Assembly (NCBI RefSeq): GCF_000002235.5
Contig: NW_022145612.1
Coordinates: 18,738,360-18,802,359, forward strand
Reading direction: 5' to 3'
Source of the DNA: Strongylocentrotus purpuratus
Taxonomy: Eukaryota; Echinodermata; Echinoidea; Camarodonta; Strongylocentrotidae
DNA: 64,000 nt
How positions within the stretch are numbered: position 1 is the stretch's first letter; each line of letters begins with the position of its first letter. Below are positions 1-10,679 of this stretch, in pieces. The position numbers and the translations under genes were made by a program. Under the pieces are notes generated by a model. The model worked only from the letters and a program-made list of their open reading frames with translations, did not search any database and was not told the DNA's origin.

Positions 1-920
1 AACGAAGAAAGGTAGTAACATGTTCAATTGCAAAAACAAAAATAAAGATTCATAAAACGACAATAGGATTTTTAAAAAATTATAAACAATATTGGACGTC
101 ACTGACATCTGGTGTTTTCTGCTGAACATTTATGACACACATTGATTAGTCTATTGTTCCTGCAGAGGCGGGGCACAGTGCCCCTCCACTTTTCAGGTAC
201 CTCAAAAGTGCCCCTTTTTATATATAGGAAAAGTGCCCCTTTTCTTGTGATAAGTGCACCCTTACCCCTATTTTTTATTATATACCTCATTTTAAGATTC
301 TTTACTAATCCTGTCTTCTGATTGGTTGAAAATGCAGTCATGTTCTTAACCATGCCCGCTAATTGAAATTCATAGTCATTTTTCCCGGCTCTACCGGTTT
401 ATATCCATTTTTCATAGCACTTTTTCCATGGCTGTGAAACGTGACGTCATTTTGCTGCGATCCCCATTTTGGTTTACGTGTTACCGTATAAGTTTCTTTT
501 GTGCGATGACCGATGCGCAATACCGTTAACGGTGTTTGAGTGCAATTCGATTTTGGTCGCTCATTCAGGCGACGAATCTACCAATCCACGCAGCGCAGAC
601 GACCGATCGCCATTTTGTGTACTAGTCTCGATCGCAAAATACTGGCACAGTCTGTGTAAATATGTTGCGAATTTGTGAATTTATAAAGTTACTGTTCATG
701 TTCTACTGTTCTACTGGAGCACAGCTTGTTGGTGATATCATCCTGTACAAAAGTTACTGTTCGTGTAAACGTGTTTGGTATTCCCTGTTCTACTGGAGCA
801 CAGCTTGTTGGATTTCATACTGTACACAAGTTATTGTTGGTGTTAATATTCATGACTTCAAAGAGATGGAAACCTAAATGGGTGCATGAGTCAACATTTT
901 CCTTTTTTTCGGTATATAAA

Positions 921-1090
921 ATATATATTGACTGCTTTTAATATTCGAGGCATAGTTGTTTCTATAGGGTCTCGGGAAACTCACAACCTGCTATGACCCC
1001 GCGGCGCAAGCGCCTTGGGGTGATAGCAGGTTGTGAGTTTCCCTTGACCCTATAGAAACCACTATGCCTCTCAAAGCAGTCAATATATCC
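921..1090. repeat. Hairpin inside hAT-like element 1
   Basis: Two arms of roughly 75-80 bases are inverted copies of each other (for example CTATAGGGT...GAAACTCACAACC against GGTTGTGAGTTTC...ACCCTATAG) around a short GC-rich centre near 1,005. The related element at 13,900 lacks it, so it is probably a separate small inverted-repeat insertion. Confidence 0.7.
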
Positions 1091-1099
1091 TTAATATGC

Positions 1100-1960
1100 T
1101 CCCCTTCACTTTCTCATAAATGTCCTTTTCACCTCTGATAAATCCCCCTAATAAAATCTGAAAAGTGTCCCTTTTCATTCGACAACTGCCCCTTTTACTT
1201 TGCAATAAGTGTCCCTTTTTTATTGTCACAAATGCCCTTTTTCATCTCTGGTAAGTGCCCCATTTTCAGGTACGAGAAGTGCCCCTTACCACCTCTGATA
1301 AGTGCTCCCTTCACCTCTGATAATTATTGCCTCTATTCATATCTGAGAGGTACACGTTTTACTTTGGCAAGTGCCCCTTTTCCTTTGTTATTATTCTGAT
1401 AAGTGCCCCTTTTCTTCTTTGGTGAGTGCCTCTATTCACTGCTGATAAGTGCTCCTTTTATTTTGAAAAATGCCCCTTTTCCTTCAAAGACAAATGCCCC
1501 CTTTCGTTTATAATGAGCGCCCCTTTTTCCATTCTCATAAGTGCTCTTTTTCAGTTCTGGTGAGTGCCTCTTTTCAGTAGCGAGAAATTCCCCTTTTCAC
1601 CTTTAAATAATATGCCCCTTTTTTACGTTGACTCGTGCCCCTTTTCATTTTTAATAAGAGCACTTTGCCCTTTGTAGTAAGAACTCCTTCCCTTCTCTTA
1701 AATGCCACTTTTGTCCTCTGATAAGTGCTCCTTTTAAAATCTGATATTTGCCCTTTATCCTTCAAAAGATGCCCTATTTCCATTGCCTCATTTTCACCTC
1801 TGACAACCGCCCTTTTTACTTTGATACGTGCACCTTTTCTTTTCTGATAACTGTCCCTTTCCCTTCTGATAAATGCCTACTTTTCTTTTTCCATAACATG
1901 CACCCCTAATTCAAGGCGACTTAGAGCCCCCTTTTCATTAATTAGAACTCGCTCGCTACG
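1100..1960. repeat. Degenerate AAGTGCCCCTTTT minisatellite
   Basis: About thirty imperfect units of roughly 25-30 bp, each with a core like ATAAGTGCCCCTTTT separated by short variable words. The unit is far from exact, so this is an old array. Open frames across it are repeat artefacts. Related but shorter runs occur at 170-260, 15,600-15,720 (opposite orientation) and 22,690-22,800. Confidence 0.75.
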
Positions 1961-2363
1961 CTCACTCGCATTTATAGTTGTTATAATCACGTTACTCTTA
2001 AAAGAACTTTTCAATCTTTCTTAATTAGATTGTGCTTAAAACTCATCAGGGTGTGTTTCATGTCTTCTTTATAAGATGTAATTTTTCGCACTGCGACCTC
2101 ACAAATAATAAAATAATTGTTCGCTCGCTCAAAATAAATATTCAGACCATCACACCCAACTGCAAATTAAGATGTTTCTTAAACCTTGTATCTTGATCTC
2201 ATCTCTGGTAGTGTAATCACAGTCATGACGATATAGGGGTATGATACCAATGTCTTTAAAAAAAAGGTTTCCCTTTGTAGATGCCTCTTTTTCCAAAAAG
2301 GGCCCTGTTTGTTGGTGCCCCCCCCCCCACTTTGGAAGACGCTTCATCGCCCCTTTGTTCCTG

Positions 2364-2810
2364 GTTATATTTTTTAGTAACATTGTACAAATCGAATAGT
2401 AAGCCTATAACTATTATCACACGAAAATACGAAAACATTGCAAGCAAAGTGGATAGCAAAATGCATTGGCTAATTAACAAGTCTTTGATTAAAAAATAAT
2501 CATAAGTCAGATAGTTCAGGTCCGGTCGAATATTCACAACAGCTACAAACAAATTATAAAGGCTTTAAACATGTTAAATAAAATTAGATAAAACCTCAAA
2601 ATCCAATAGAAAATGGGTGCAAAAATGTGGAAAGGAGGAGAAGAAGAGAAAAAGATGAAAAAGAGAGAGGAGAGAGATATAGAGAGGGGGTGAGAGAGCG
2701 AGAGCAAGATGAGAGATATTGAGTTAGTGGAGGTCGAAAGAGGGGTGGGGGTCAATCGAGATGTATTGCGAAATATTGAACCTAATACTACTTCTTGATG
2801 ATATACATAC
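2364..2810. other. Non-coding stretch between element 1 and amidase A exon 6
   Basis: No gene or clear repeat was found. The sequence is AT-rich, with a purine-rich GA tract at about 2,625-2,730. It is presumably part of intron 6 of the minus-strand amidase copy A, whose exon 6 donor (GTATGT on the minus strand) lies at 2,805-2,810. Confidence 0.5.
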
Positions 2811-3104
2811 ACATCTTATGAAGAGGAATCGAAACATCTTCCACCGTTGCCCCGCTGCTTGCAGCGAATCGACTGATGGTATGACGTATAAGTTTGTCTA
2901 CTTCAGGGTCCGAAATCTCATGGCCGAATCCCTCTTTTAGTACAGCGATGCGTAGTGGTTTAGTAGGGGCATTCTTTAACTACAAGAAAGAAAAACATTC
3001 ACCATCCTTTATTACTTTTCATAATAAATTAAGCAAAATGAACACACATAATTTTGTTAAAGTATCCGTATTCTTTGTCCTGTTTATAATTTTATTTTAC
3101 CGTG

Positions 3105-3350
3105 TACCATGATTTTGTTTACCCGGGGAAGCGTCATCATTATCAATGCTGTTCTTTCCAAAGGCCCGGCATTTATCATAGCCCCGGCAATTCCTAGGTA
3201 CCCATCTACACCAGGGTGGAGAATGGCAAGTGCGGATTAATATTTTGCCAAAGGACGAAAGAGCCGGGCTGGGATTTGAACTCTCAATACTAGTGGACTG
3301 AGAGTCAAGTGAACGAACTACTATACAATGACACCTCCACTCCACCATCT
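3105..3350 (-). mobile_element. tRNA-derived SINE
   Basis: On the minus strand, a tRNA-like head carries an A-box-like segment (complement of 3,310-3,326) and a B box GAGTTCAAATCCC (complement of 3,271-3,283) at tRNA-like spacing. A body without coding potential follows. The arms do not pair as a cloverleaf, so it is not a working tRNA gene. It lies in intron 5 of amidase copy A. Confidence 0.6.
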
Positions 3351-3394
3351 TAAATATTATGTCATGCTTTTCTTTAGCACTGCGGATGTTCCAT

Positions 3395-3560
3395 CAAAAG
3401 GGGCGTTGTGGCGTGCGCCTGTAATCCAGCTTACAATGGAAGTTATAAACTGATTCAGCCGAGGACGCAGGTTCGAAACTGAGTCACGTCTTTCGGATGG
3501 TGACGTTAAAAGTCGGTTCCCAGACGTAAATAATCATATCTGATTGATACACGTTGTAAA
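3395..3560 (+). mobile_element. Pol III-type SINE with a 7SL (SRP RNA)-like head
   Basis: The stretch at about 3,402-3,425 reads GTGGCGTGCGCCTGTAATCC and closely resembles the 5' (Alu) domain of SRP RNA. It is followed by a B-box-like GGTTCGAAAC at 3,470-3,479 and a non-coding tail that runs into a CA repeat near 3,570. Known: 7SL and 7SL-derived SINEs share this head. Inference: this is a SINE or a retrocopy of the SRP RNA. The match was judged by eye and is short. Confidence 0.35.
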
Positions 3561-3569
3561 AACCCAATT

Positions 3570-3960
3570 ACACACACACACGCACACACGCATTCTCACA
3601 TCAGGGCCTTTGTGGGGCACCTGATTGTGGGGTATTTCTGTGCGTTCCAGATATACCTTGTGGTCCCCTACTAGTGGGGTATGTACAACCTGGCGATAAC
3701 AACCCGGCGGTGTGCTTACGATGTTACCATAAAAAAGTGTGCAAGTTTTAGCACACGCTCACAAAAAGTCATTTATGGGGTACCACTTCTAATGCCCCGC
3801 AGGGCATAGGACACCGAATATACAGTCATTTGAAAGACTTTACTCTGTGGGGTCCTGAAAAAATACCCCACAAAGTAAAAATGCCTCACAAGGGGTATGT
3901 GAAGCGCACATAAAACCCCACAAGAATGCTGAGGCGCGCGCACGCACACACACACACATC
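3570..3960. repeat. CA microsatellites around a repeat with TGTGGGGTA motifs
   Basis: CA/CG dinucleotide tracts at about 3,570-3,592 and 3,938-3,958 enclose DNA in which TGTGGGGTA-like words recur on both strands (near 3,612, 3,630, 3,675, 3,850 and 3,865). No coding signal is seen. It is intronic to copy A. Confidence 0.5.
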
Positions 3961-5063
3961 AAAAGGGTCAATATTTTGTTGGATCCTGTTAGCATCAAAA
4001 ATTATGATTGATCTTACGTTTTTCAAATAGTTTGGAACCTCTACGTTGCACTGTTGTCTGGCATCCCTTCCGTCATCGTAACCTGCTATGACCTGGAAGA
4101 AGAAAAACAATCATTTATAATAATGAGTACTGCATTAAGGTTTATTTATGTATCGCCTTAAACTTTGGACATTTTGGACTGTTTGGGAGTATGCTACCTC
4201 TTCTTCATCGATATGTTAATGTGTCTTTCCATTAAAAAAAAAAAATGTTTTCAATAATCGAAAAAAGGGGAAAATGGAAACATTGAAGGCACATTAACCC
4301 ATTTACCAGCGTTTATAATATAACTCAGGTATAGAAGATTTTGAATAGGAATTGTGGATCGAATTTGTAGACAAGTTTATCGAAGGTTTCCAAAAAAAAG
4401 TAAACAGAAAATAAGTCATTAGATTTAAACTTTTGCCGGCAAGCAAACAAAACTGATCCTCAAATAGATTTAGCAAATAACAAAAATGAATTCGTCAATA
4501 TGTTTGTTTTAAGGGACGGTGTCAGACCGTATCACAATCTCTAGCGAAAGACATTCATTATTAATTTTATCAGCTTAAGAAAGAAAAGCGTAATTATTTA
4601 AAGGCGTATCTAGACAATGAACAGACGACGGTATTCCTTCGAGATGGATTGGTGAGGGAGGGGGGGGGGGGGGGGGGGGGGGGAGGGGGTGGAATAAACC
4701 CGGATAGCCCCGCTTATATCATGCAGCATGGTCTTGGTCTTGTAGTTACCTCCAGAAGCAAGGCACAGCCCTCTACCGTCCTGGCAATAGGTCCTACATG
4801 GTCCACCGTGTATTCATTGCATGCGGCCCCGGTATATGGTACTAAGCCGAACGTAGGTTTCAGCCCTACCACCCCGCACCAGCTTGCAGGTACCCGGATC
4901 GAACCCCCTTGGTCCCCTCCTATCGCCATGTCCACTTCGTTACATGCAACCTTGGCGTAGATCAAGAAAAAAAGTGACATCAATATTATCAGGACGATGT
5001 TGAAAAATTGTTATTATATATGATGTTAAAATATTAACTCACCTTTGAAAATAAGACTTCCGG

Positions 5064-5164
5064 CGCGGATCAAGGATTTCTTAGGGGGGGGGGGGCAAAT
5101 TTGAAACCAATTTGAAATTTAGTGAGCTGAAATGTGAAAATCGTGCCGGCCAATATTTCGCTCA

Positions 5165-5199
<35 letters not shown>

Positions 5200-5334
5200 A
5201 GTAGTGAGCACTTTTTTTTTGCTCCCGTAAAATTTGGAAAAATCGCACCCCCCCCCCCCCCCCCCCTTGAGCGCCAGGGGGGGGGGGGGGCATCTCCAAA
5301 AAAAAGGTAAAATTAACGTGTTGGATCCGCCACT
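5064..5334. mobile_element. Short hAT-like MITE in amidase A intron 3
   Basis: The ends read CGCGGATCAAGG and TTGGATCCGCCACT, an imperfect inverted repeat of the family found across the window. An exact 8-bp direct repeat ACTTCCGG flanks it (5,056-5,063 and 5,335-5,342). Inside are very long G and C runs (for example about 5,165-5,198). No coding sequence. Confidence 0.75.
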
Positions 5335-5492
5335 ACTTCCGGGTGTACACTTTTGGTGCCTTTGAGATTTCACTCGCATCATGTCACATCGTAACAATAT
5401 AATGATAACCATAAGCTATACTTATAACCAAAACCTACAAAATTAATCAGAGATAAACATTACAAATCGAAAACTATTCTACCAACTTTCCT

Positions 5493-5583
5493 TGTTTTCA
5501 CGAAGTGACGGTAGTGAGGAAAATCTACACGCAAAGTGAATGCAATTTTGTTTCACTACCGTCACTTCGTGAAAACAGCGACG
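5493..5583. mobile_element. Hairpin MITE, copy 1
   Basis: Arms of about 27 bases, GTTTTCACGAAGTGACGGTA and its inverse, surround a short spacer that reads GCAAAGTGAATGC. A nearly identical copy is at 58,778-58,874. It lies in intron 3 of amidase copy A. Confidence 0.7.
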
Positions 5584-5689
5584 ATTAATGTATCACCGGG
5601 CTTCTTCCTGTCGGATGTAACCCCCTGATCACTATACACAAGGCCAGGGTATAAATTAACAGCAGACTATACCATATATCAACCATTAT

Positions 5690-5850
5690 AACCTCCACCA
5701 ACACCACTATATACCATCATCATCACTATCACCACCACCACCAGTCCACCACCACTATACACCATCTCTAACACCAACACCACCACTATCATCATTCTTT
5801 TTCCCTCAACATCATCTCCCTCCTCCTTTTCCTCCTCCTCCTCTTTTTCC
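5690..5850. repeat. Trinucleotide-rich (CAC/ATC/TCC) microsatellite
   Basis: Imperfect CCA, ATC and TCC triplet runs. The minus-strand open frame here, rich in Glu and Val, is a repeat artefact. Confidence 0.7.
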
Positions 5851-7139
5851 CCTACTCCTTCATATGGAAACGTTTGCTTGGTTTTGTCTCGATCATAAAA
5901 GAATTTGACCACAACTAATTCCCTGCTCCCACACAGTGTTGAGTGCATGGGCCACGGCAACTGGATTAAACGGGCAGGTAATTCCATCATGTAAATGGTA
6001 AATTCCGACAACAATATACTAACAATCAACACAAGTTTAATACCAGAAGAAAGCTAACGACTAGTATATTCATTAGCCGCTCACCCCAGTGGCGGATCCA
6101 GGGGGGAGGGGGGGGGGGGGCCGGGGGGCCCGCCCCCCCCCCCCTGGGAAAAAAAAGAAGGACAAAAAAGGAGGGAAAAAAAGGAGGAAAAAAGGAGGGA
6201 AAAAAGGGGGAAAAAAAAGGAGGAAAAAAAAAAGAAGGAAAAAAAGAAGGAAAAAAGAGAGAGAGAGAGAGACGGAAAAGAAGGGAAAGAGGAGAAAAAG
6301 GGAAAGAAAGAAGAGGAAGAAGAAAAGAAAAAGGGGGGAAGAAGTGATCGGGGGGCGAAAGAGCCTCATCTCCCCTCCCCCAATCAAAAAAAATAAGACA
6401 GAAAGAAGGAGATAGAAAGAAGGGGGTATCAGTCGCAATTTTTCCGCCAACAAGTTGTGATCGGGGTGGGGATGGGGCAAAATGCCCTTGCCTCCCCCCG
6501 CCCCGCTAAAAAAAAAAAGAGAAAGAAGGAAAGAAAAAAAAAAAAGGAGAGCTAAAAGGGACCGAAAAAAAGGTGAAAAGAAGGGGAAATAGATCATATG
6601 CAGTTAATCCCGCTATCAACGTGTGGAGAAGGGTGGGGGCCGAAATGACCTTGCCTCCCCCTCCCCCCCCCCCCCCCATCAAACCTAAAGGAGAGAGAAG
6701 GAAGGGAAGGAAAAGGGAAAGAGGAGAGAAAGGGAAAGAGGAAGAAGAAAGGTAGGGAAGATCAGTTGCGATTTTTCCGCCAACAAAGTGTAGATCGGGG
6801 GGGGGGGGGCACTGGCATATTGATCGGGGAGGGGGCTCGGGGGAAATACAATTTAAACGTGGTTTATTCTAATTCCATAATGGTGGTTTACACATAATGC
6901 TGAAATGACATAATTTTCCAGGATTTTTTCTCATTCTTTAGTAAATTATACTTTTGTATGCGTTTTTAAATTAACAGCTAGGCAAGAAATATGCTTCTTG
7001 AGATGCCTACATGTCAGGGCCCGCGGAACGGCGGGATCGGGATCTTTTCTTTTGGAAAAGCATTTTAAAGATAAATAGAAAGAAAAGAGTGCAAGAAAGA
7101 AAGAATAGTTAACTACCAGTGTCACAACAAAATAAGGTA

Positions 7140-7700
7140 TCAAAAATTGCTCATCTGACCGTAATTAAACGCCTAAAACCCCTGAGCTTCCGGGGGCTCT
7201 GCCCCCGGTACCCAACCAAGGGCCTTGGGCAGGCCCCTTGATACTCATCTGACCGCAATTTAGTGCCTAAAACCCTTGATCTTCTGGGGGCTCCGCCCGC
7301 TGGACCTCACGCCAATCAGTGTCCAGCAAGTGTCACAAATAAAGTATAAAAATATGTTCATCTGACCGTAATCAAATGCCTAAACCCTGAGCTTCCGGGG
7401 GCTCTGCCCCCTGGACCCCACTGGATGCTAATCTGACGGTAATGTAATGCCTAAAAACCCTGAGCTTCTGGGGGCTCCGCCCGCTAGACCTCACGCAATC
7501 AGTGTCTGCCAATGTCACAAATAAGGTATAAAATATGTTCATCTGACCGTAAATGCCTGAAACCCCTGAGATTCAGGGGTTTCCGCACCCTCGACCCTAC
7601 CAGGGGCCCTGAGGCGGGCCCCTGAATGCTTATCTGACCGTAATTTGCCTTCAAACCATGACTTTCCAGGGGGCGGACAAGGTATCAAAAGATGTTCATC
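7140..7700. repeat. Tandem units with CATCTGACCGTAAT and GGGGGCTCTGCCC
   Basis: Around six imperfect units of about 60-120 bp. Each combines CATCTGACCGTAAT, CCTAAAACCCCTGAGCTTC and GGGGGCTCCGCCC-like words. It lies inside the composite hAT-like element and is non-coding. Confidence 0.65.
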
Positions 7701-7839
7701 TGACCGCAGGTGCGTAGCACGGGGGCAGTGGGGGCAGCCCCCCCCCCCCCCCCCCAAAAAAAAAAACGCCGGCCAAAAAAAAGAGAGGAGAGAAAAGGAA
7801 GAGGATGTATAAAGAAAAAGGAGCAGACAAAAAACATTT

Positions 7840-8270
7840 TTGAAATTCAGACAACGATTAAGAGTCGAAAACAGTATAACGAATCGTCTTCTTTCTCTGA
7901 TGATTTAATGAAACGTAAAAACTGTATTCAGACGAGGATTATTTACGAGAACGGTACAACGAATCGTCTTGTTTCTCTATTAATTAAATTAAATGTCAAA
8001 GCTTCCGCGCTTCGCGCAGGAGGTGGGGTATCTGAATTTAGACAAGGATTAAGAGTCGAAAACGGTACAACGAATCGTCTTCTTTCTCTAATGATTTAAT
8101 GAAACGTAAAAGCTTCCGCGCTTCGCGGGCGCGGATGGGGGGGGGGGAACTGAATTCAGACGAGGATTAAGAGTAAAAAACGGTACAACGAATCGTCTTC
8201 TTTCTCTAATGATTTAATGAAACGTACAAGCTTCCGCGCTTCGTGCGGGAGGCGAAAAACTGTACAGGAC
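7840..8270. repeat. About 110-bp array with GC palindrome, site 1 (4 units)
   Basis: Each unit runs GAATTCAGAC...GATTAAGAGTC, then ACGAATCGTC, then CTCTAATGATTTAATGAAACG, then a hairpin-prone TTCCGCGCTTCGCGCGG. The same unit recurs, mostly inverted, at 18,990-20,455 and 36,240-36,730, and forward at 54,840-55,080. Confidence 0.75.
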
Positions 8271-10679
8271 GAGCAGGCGCGTACGCAGGGGGGGGGGGGG
8301 TGTTGAACCTTCCCCCTTGGGTTTTTGTTGTGTGTGTATTTTGGAGCAAACCCCCCCCCCCCCCCCCTATGTGATGTTTTTTTTTTTTAATTATAAAAAA
8401 ATAAAAAAAATTATGCCAATGGCTGACCTAAACAAGGTGACCTCACCTCCCACCCCAAACGGAACAAAATGTCAAATTTTCAAATTTCGAGACAAAAAAA
8501 AAAAAAATCCTTACCCCCCCCCCCCCCCCCCCACCCCCCGCTTATTCAGCGGCTTGCTGAGTCGTTGCGATTTTTTTGGGAGGACCAAAAAAAAAGAAGT
8601 GGCCCCCCCCCCCCCTAAGAAATCCTGGATCCGCGCCTGGCTCACCCCATAGCCGCCTGACCGAGTAAGGGCTTGCTAATCAAAGCGGTCGAAGTGCAAT
8701 TGAAACGCAAAGAGAGGCGACAAAAGTACAGAGAAAGCGCCACATTTTTTGTAATATTATACTTTTGGAAAGGTTAACAAAGTGACTCCCAGGCACCCCA
8801 AAGCTGGAAAGAAACGCACCTTTTAAAAGACCTCACTTTTTCATGCAAAAATGCTTATTTGTTCTATGCACGCAAGTCAGATTGAGTGGATGATACAACG
8901 TTTCCATATTATGTCCTCTTATTCCTTTCTTCTCCCCCTCTTCTTCCTAGTCATTACATACCAGTACTGCACATCCGGAGCTAGATCCACCTGCACAGTG
9001 TTGTTTGTTGAGGGGGTTCGAAACAGGCCCCTTGGCACTCGTATGACTGTTCGCAGAATAGCACAGATCTTCGCATGTTGCCTTGCCAAGAATAACTCCA
9101 CCTTCAGAAAATAATAGCGTTGTTCACATACAGAACAACATAGATACAGAGGACATGATGCAGATGCAAAGTTTCAAATGGTTACAGAAATAATTGAAAG
9201 TTTTTAAAATAAATATCTTCCCGTTACATATCAAAGATTTCGACCTAGATAGCAATTGCAGTGGCATATTTAACAATTATTGATAAACAGGGGCAAAATA
9301 TGTGCTAGGGGTTCTGTGGCATTTTACCCTTTAAATGTGTCGATCATTTAACTTATTTTCTGCAATGCGAACAATACCGTTGGCCAGTTAGATAGATAGT
9401 GGGAGAGGGGGAATGGGAGGTGTTTTTTAGGGGAGGGGAAAGGGAGAGGGGGATGGATAGACAAAAAGATAAAGATTGGTGGCCCTTTAATATCGGAGTC
9501 CTTTCCAGACAAAAGAATCCTTTACCTTCGTCCAGAACTCTTGTGACGACCGTGGCATCAAAATCGGGAACATATCCCTCTAAAGCATAGCATCCCATCA
9601 TCATCGGGATTCCCGCCACGGCAATCGAGTCTTTGATAGCGATCCGTTTCCCGACAGTATCCCATTAGCAGCTCCCTTGACCGTTGACTGTAATACCTTT
9701 TCCAAAGTTAAAATGAAGAGCAGATACATGAGGCTCAAAATTTAAGGACAGGTGTGCTGTCAGAATAGATTCAATAGATTTATGAAACTCTTCAGAAAAA
9801 AAAGTTTGATATACACTAATATATCTGAAAACTATCTGCTCGGATAACTATCTCTTACCATGCATTGTGAGGGTTCTCTTTCCTTGAGGGTCGGTAACCC
9901 GGAGTTCGTGGATACTTCACCGGCAGACTGGGTTCGACCAGGTCATCGAGTTGGTTCACCATCTCCAAGGACTCGTTAATGACTGACTGATATTCTTTGA
10001 GCACGGTACTCCCTTCCAATCCGAGATTGAGCTCGGCGGAGATGTCCTCTAGTTCCTTCATCGTCGGTCCCGTCACCATCGGGGAAACGTATATAGGATC
10101 TTCTAAGATTTAAACGACGAGAAAACGCAGTGGTTTTAAATATAATTACAAAAATCATTAGTATGGACTTAAATAACGCCTAATGCGTGTTGCATAGGGG
10201 GCTTCATTTGCTGTCGTGTGATGTACTGCATAAGCTAGAGCAAATATTTCAAATATTGCTTAGATTTACTTGTTTGGTTAGGGAGAATAATATGCAATCG
10301 AAAAGATGCCTAGTGTACATCGGGCATAATACATCCACGATGTTTCTAAGCGCTAAACAGAAAGGTCATGACATTAGGTTTACTCCTGTCATCGGAATCG
10401 GTCTTGCGCGCTCACAAAACATGTAAATTGATATCATTATACAAGTCATACTTTAATAAGCCTCCAAACACAAGCACTCGCACGCGGTCTGTCTTGCACA
10501 AGCACATAATAATTATACAAATAAGAACATAAATAAAACGTTTCACAAAAGATAAAACGTTTCACATAATATACAAATTTACACTTAACACATTTCATTT
10601 TATGCCTTAAGAAAAGATTTCCTTCACTTCGTGGCTGTTATTATTAATTTATTGTTGATTCTAAATGTATTATAGGTTT

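Larger units (their letters stand above)
163..2355. mobile_element. hAT-like non-autonomous element 1, filled with a minisatellite
   Basis: The element begins CAGAGGCGG and ends ATCGCCCCTT, so the ends are imperfect inverted repeats of the hAT type. It is flanked by an exact 8-bp direct repeat TGTTCCTG (155-162 and 2356-2363), the target-site length expected of hAT transposases. The inside has no transposase. It holds an AAGTGCCCCTTTT-type minisatellite (about 1,100-1,960), a hairpin near 1,000 and a duplicated 79-bp segment (about 700-840). The right part (about 1,960-2,350) matches the right part of the related element at 13,900-15,528. It lies beyond exon 6 of amidase copy A, presumably in intron 6. 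Confidence 0.8.
6087..8639. mobile_element. Composite hAT-like element in amidase A intron 3
   Basis: The element starts CAGTGGCGGATCC and ends GGATCCGCGCCTG. It is flanked by an exact 8-bp repeat GCTCACCC (6,079-6,086 and 8,640-8,647). The interior is a mosaic: purine-rich runs with G tracts (6,110-6,830); diverged units with the word GGGGGCTCTGCCC (about 7,140-7,700); an internal hAT-type start CAGGTGCGTAGC at 7,706; a GC-palindrome array (7,840-8,270); another start CAGGCGCGTACGC at 8,274; and poly-C runs. No transposase was recognised. The Lys/Arg-rich frames near 6,090-6,755 come from the purine runs. Confidence 0.75.
2811..10079 (-). pseudogene. Amidase-signature gene, copy A (exons 1-6; exon 2 frame-damaged)
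   Basis: Six exons match copies B and C in order, size and phase: exon 1 10,079-9,859; exon 2 9,696-9,526; exon 3 9,101-8,962; exon 4 4,950-4,750; exon 5 4,092-4,018; exon 6 2,979-2,811. All donors and acceptors are GT and AG. The catalytic motifs are present: [10 protein letters not shown] (exon 2), GGSSSG (exon 3) and [11 protein letters not shown] (exon 4). Exon 2 is 171 bp where B and C have 173. The alignment needs two single-base losses, one after the YYSQRS segment and one just before the GKR segment, so its frame is broken unless these are sequencing errors. Exons 7-10 are not visible and may lie left of the window. Copy A is the most diverged copy. Intron 3 is about 4 kb because of hAT-like insertions; in copy B it is about 0.5 kb. 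It is probably a pseudogene, though sequence error cannot be excluded. Confidence 0.75.

Noticed and set aside
1574-1783. Small basic ORFs over the AAGTGCCCCTTTT arrays (also 13,954-14,148)
   Set aside because: Repeat translations that are not conserved between arrays.
6089-6755. Lys/Arg-rich proteins in purine-rich DNA (also near 37,673 and 54,124)
   Set aside because: Low-complexity frames inside hAT-like elements, open on both strands because of purine/pyrimidine runs; no domain.
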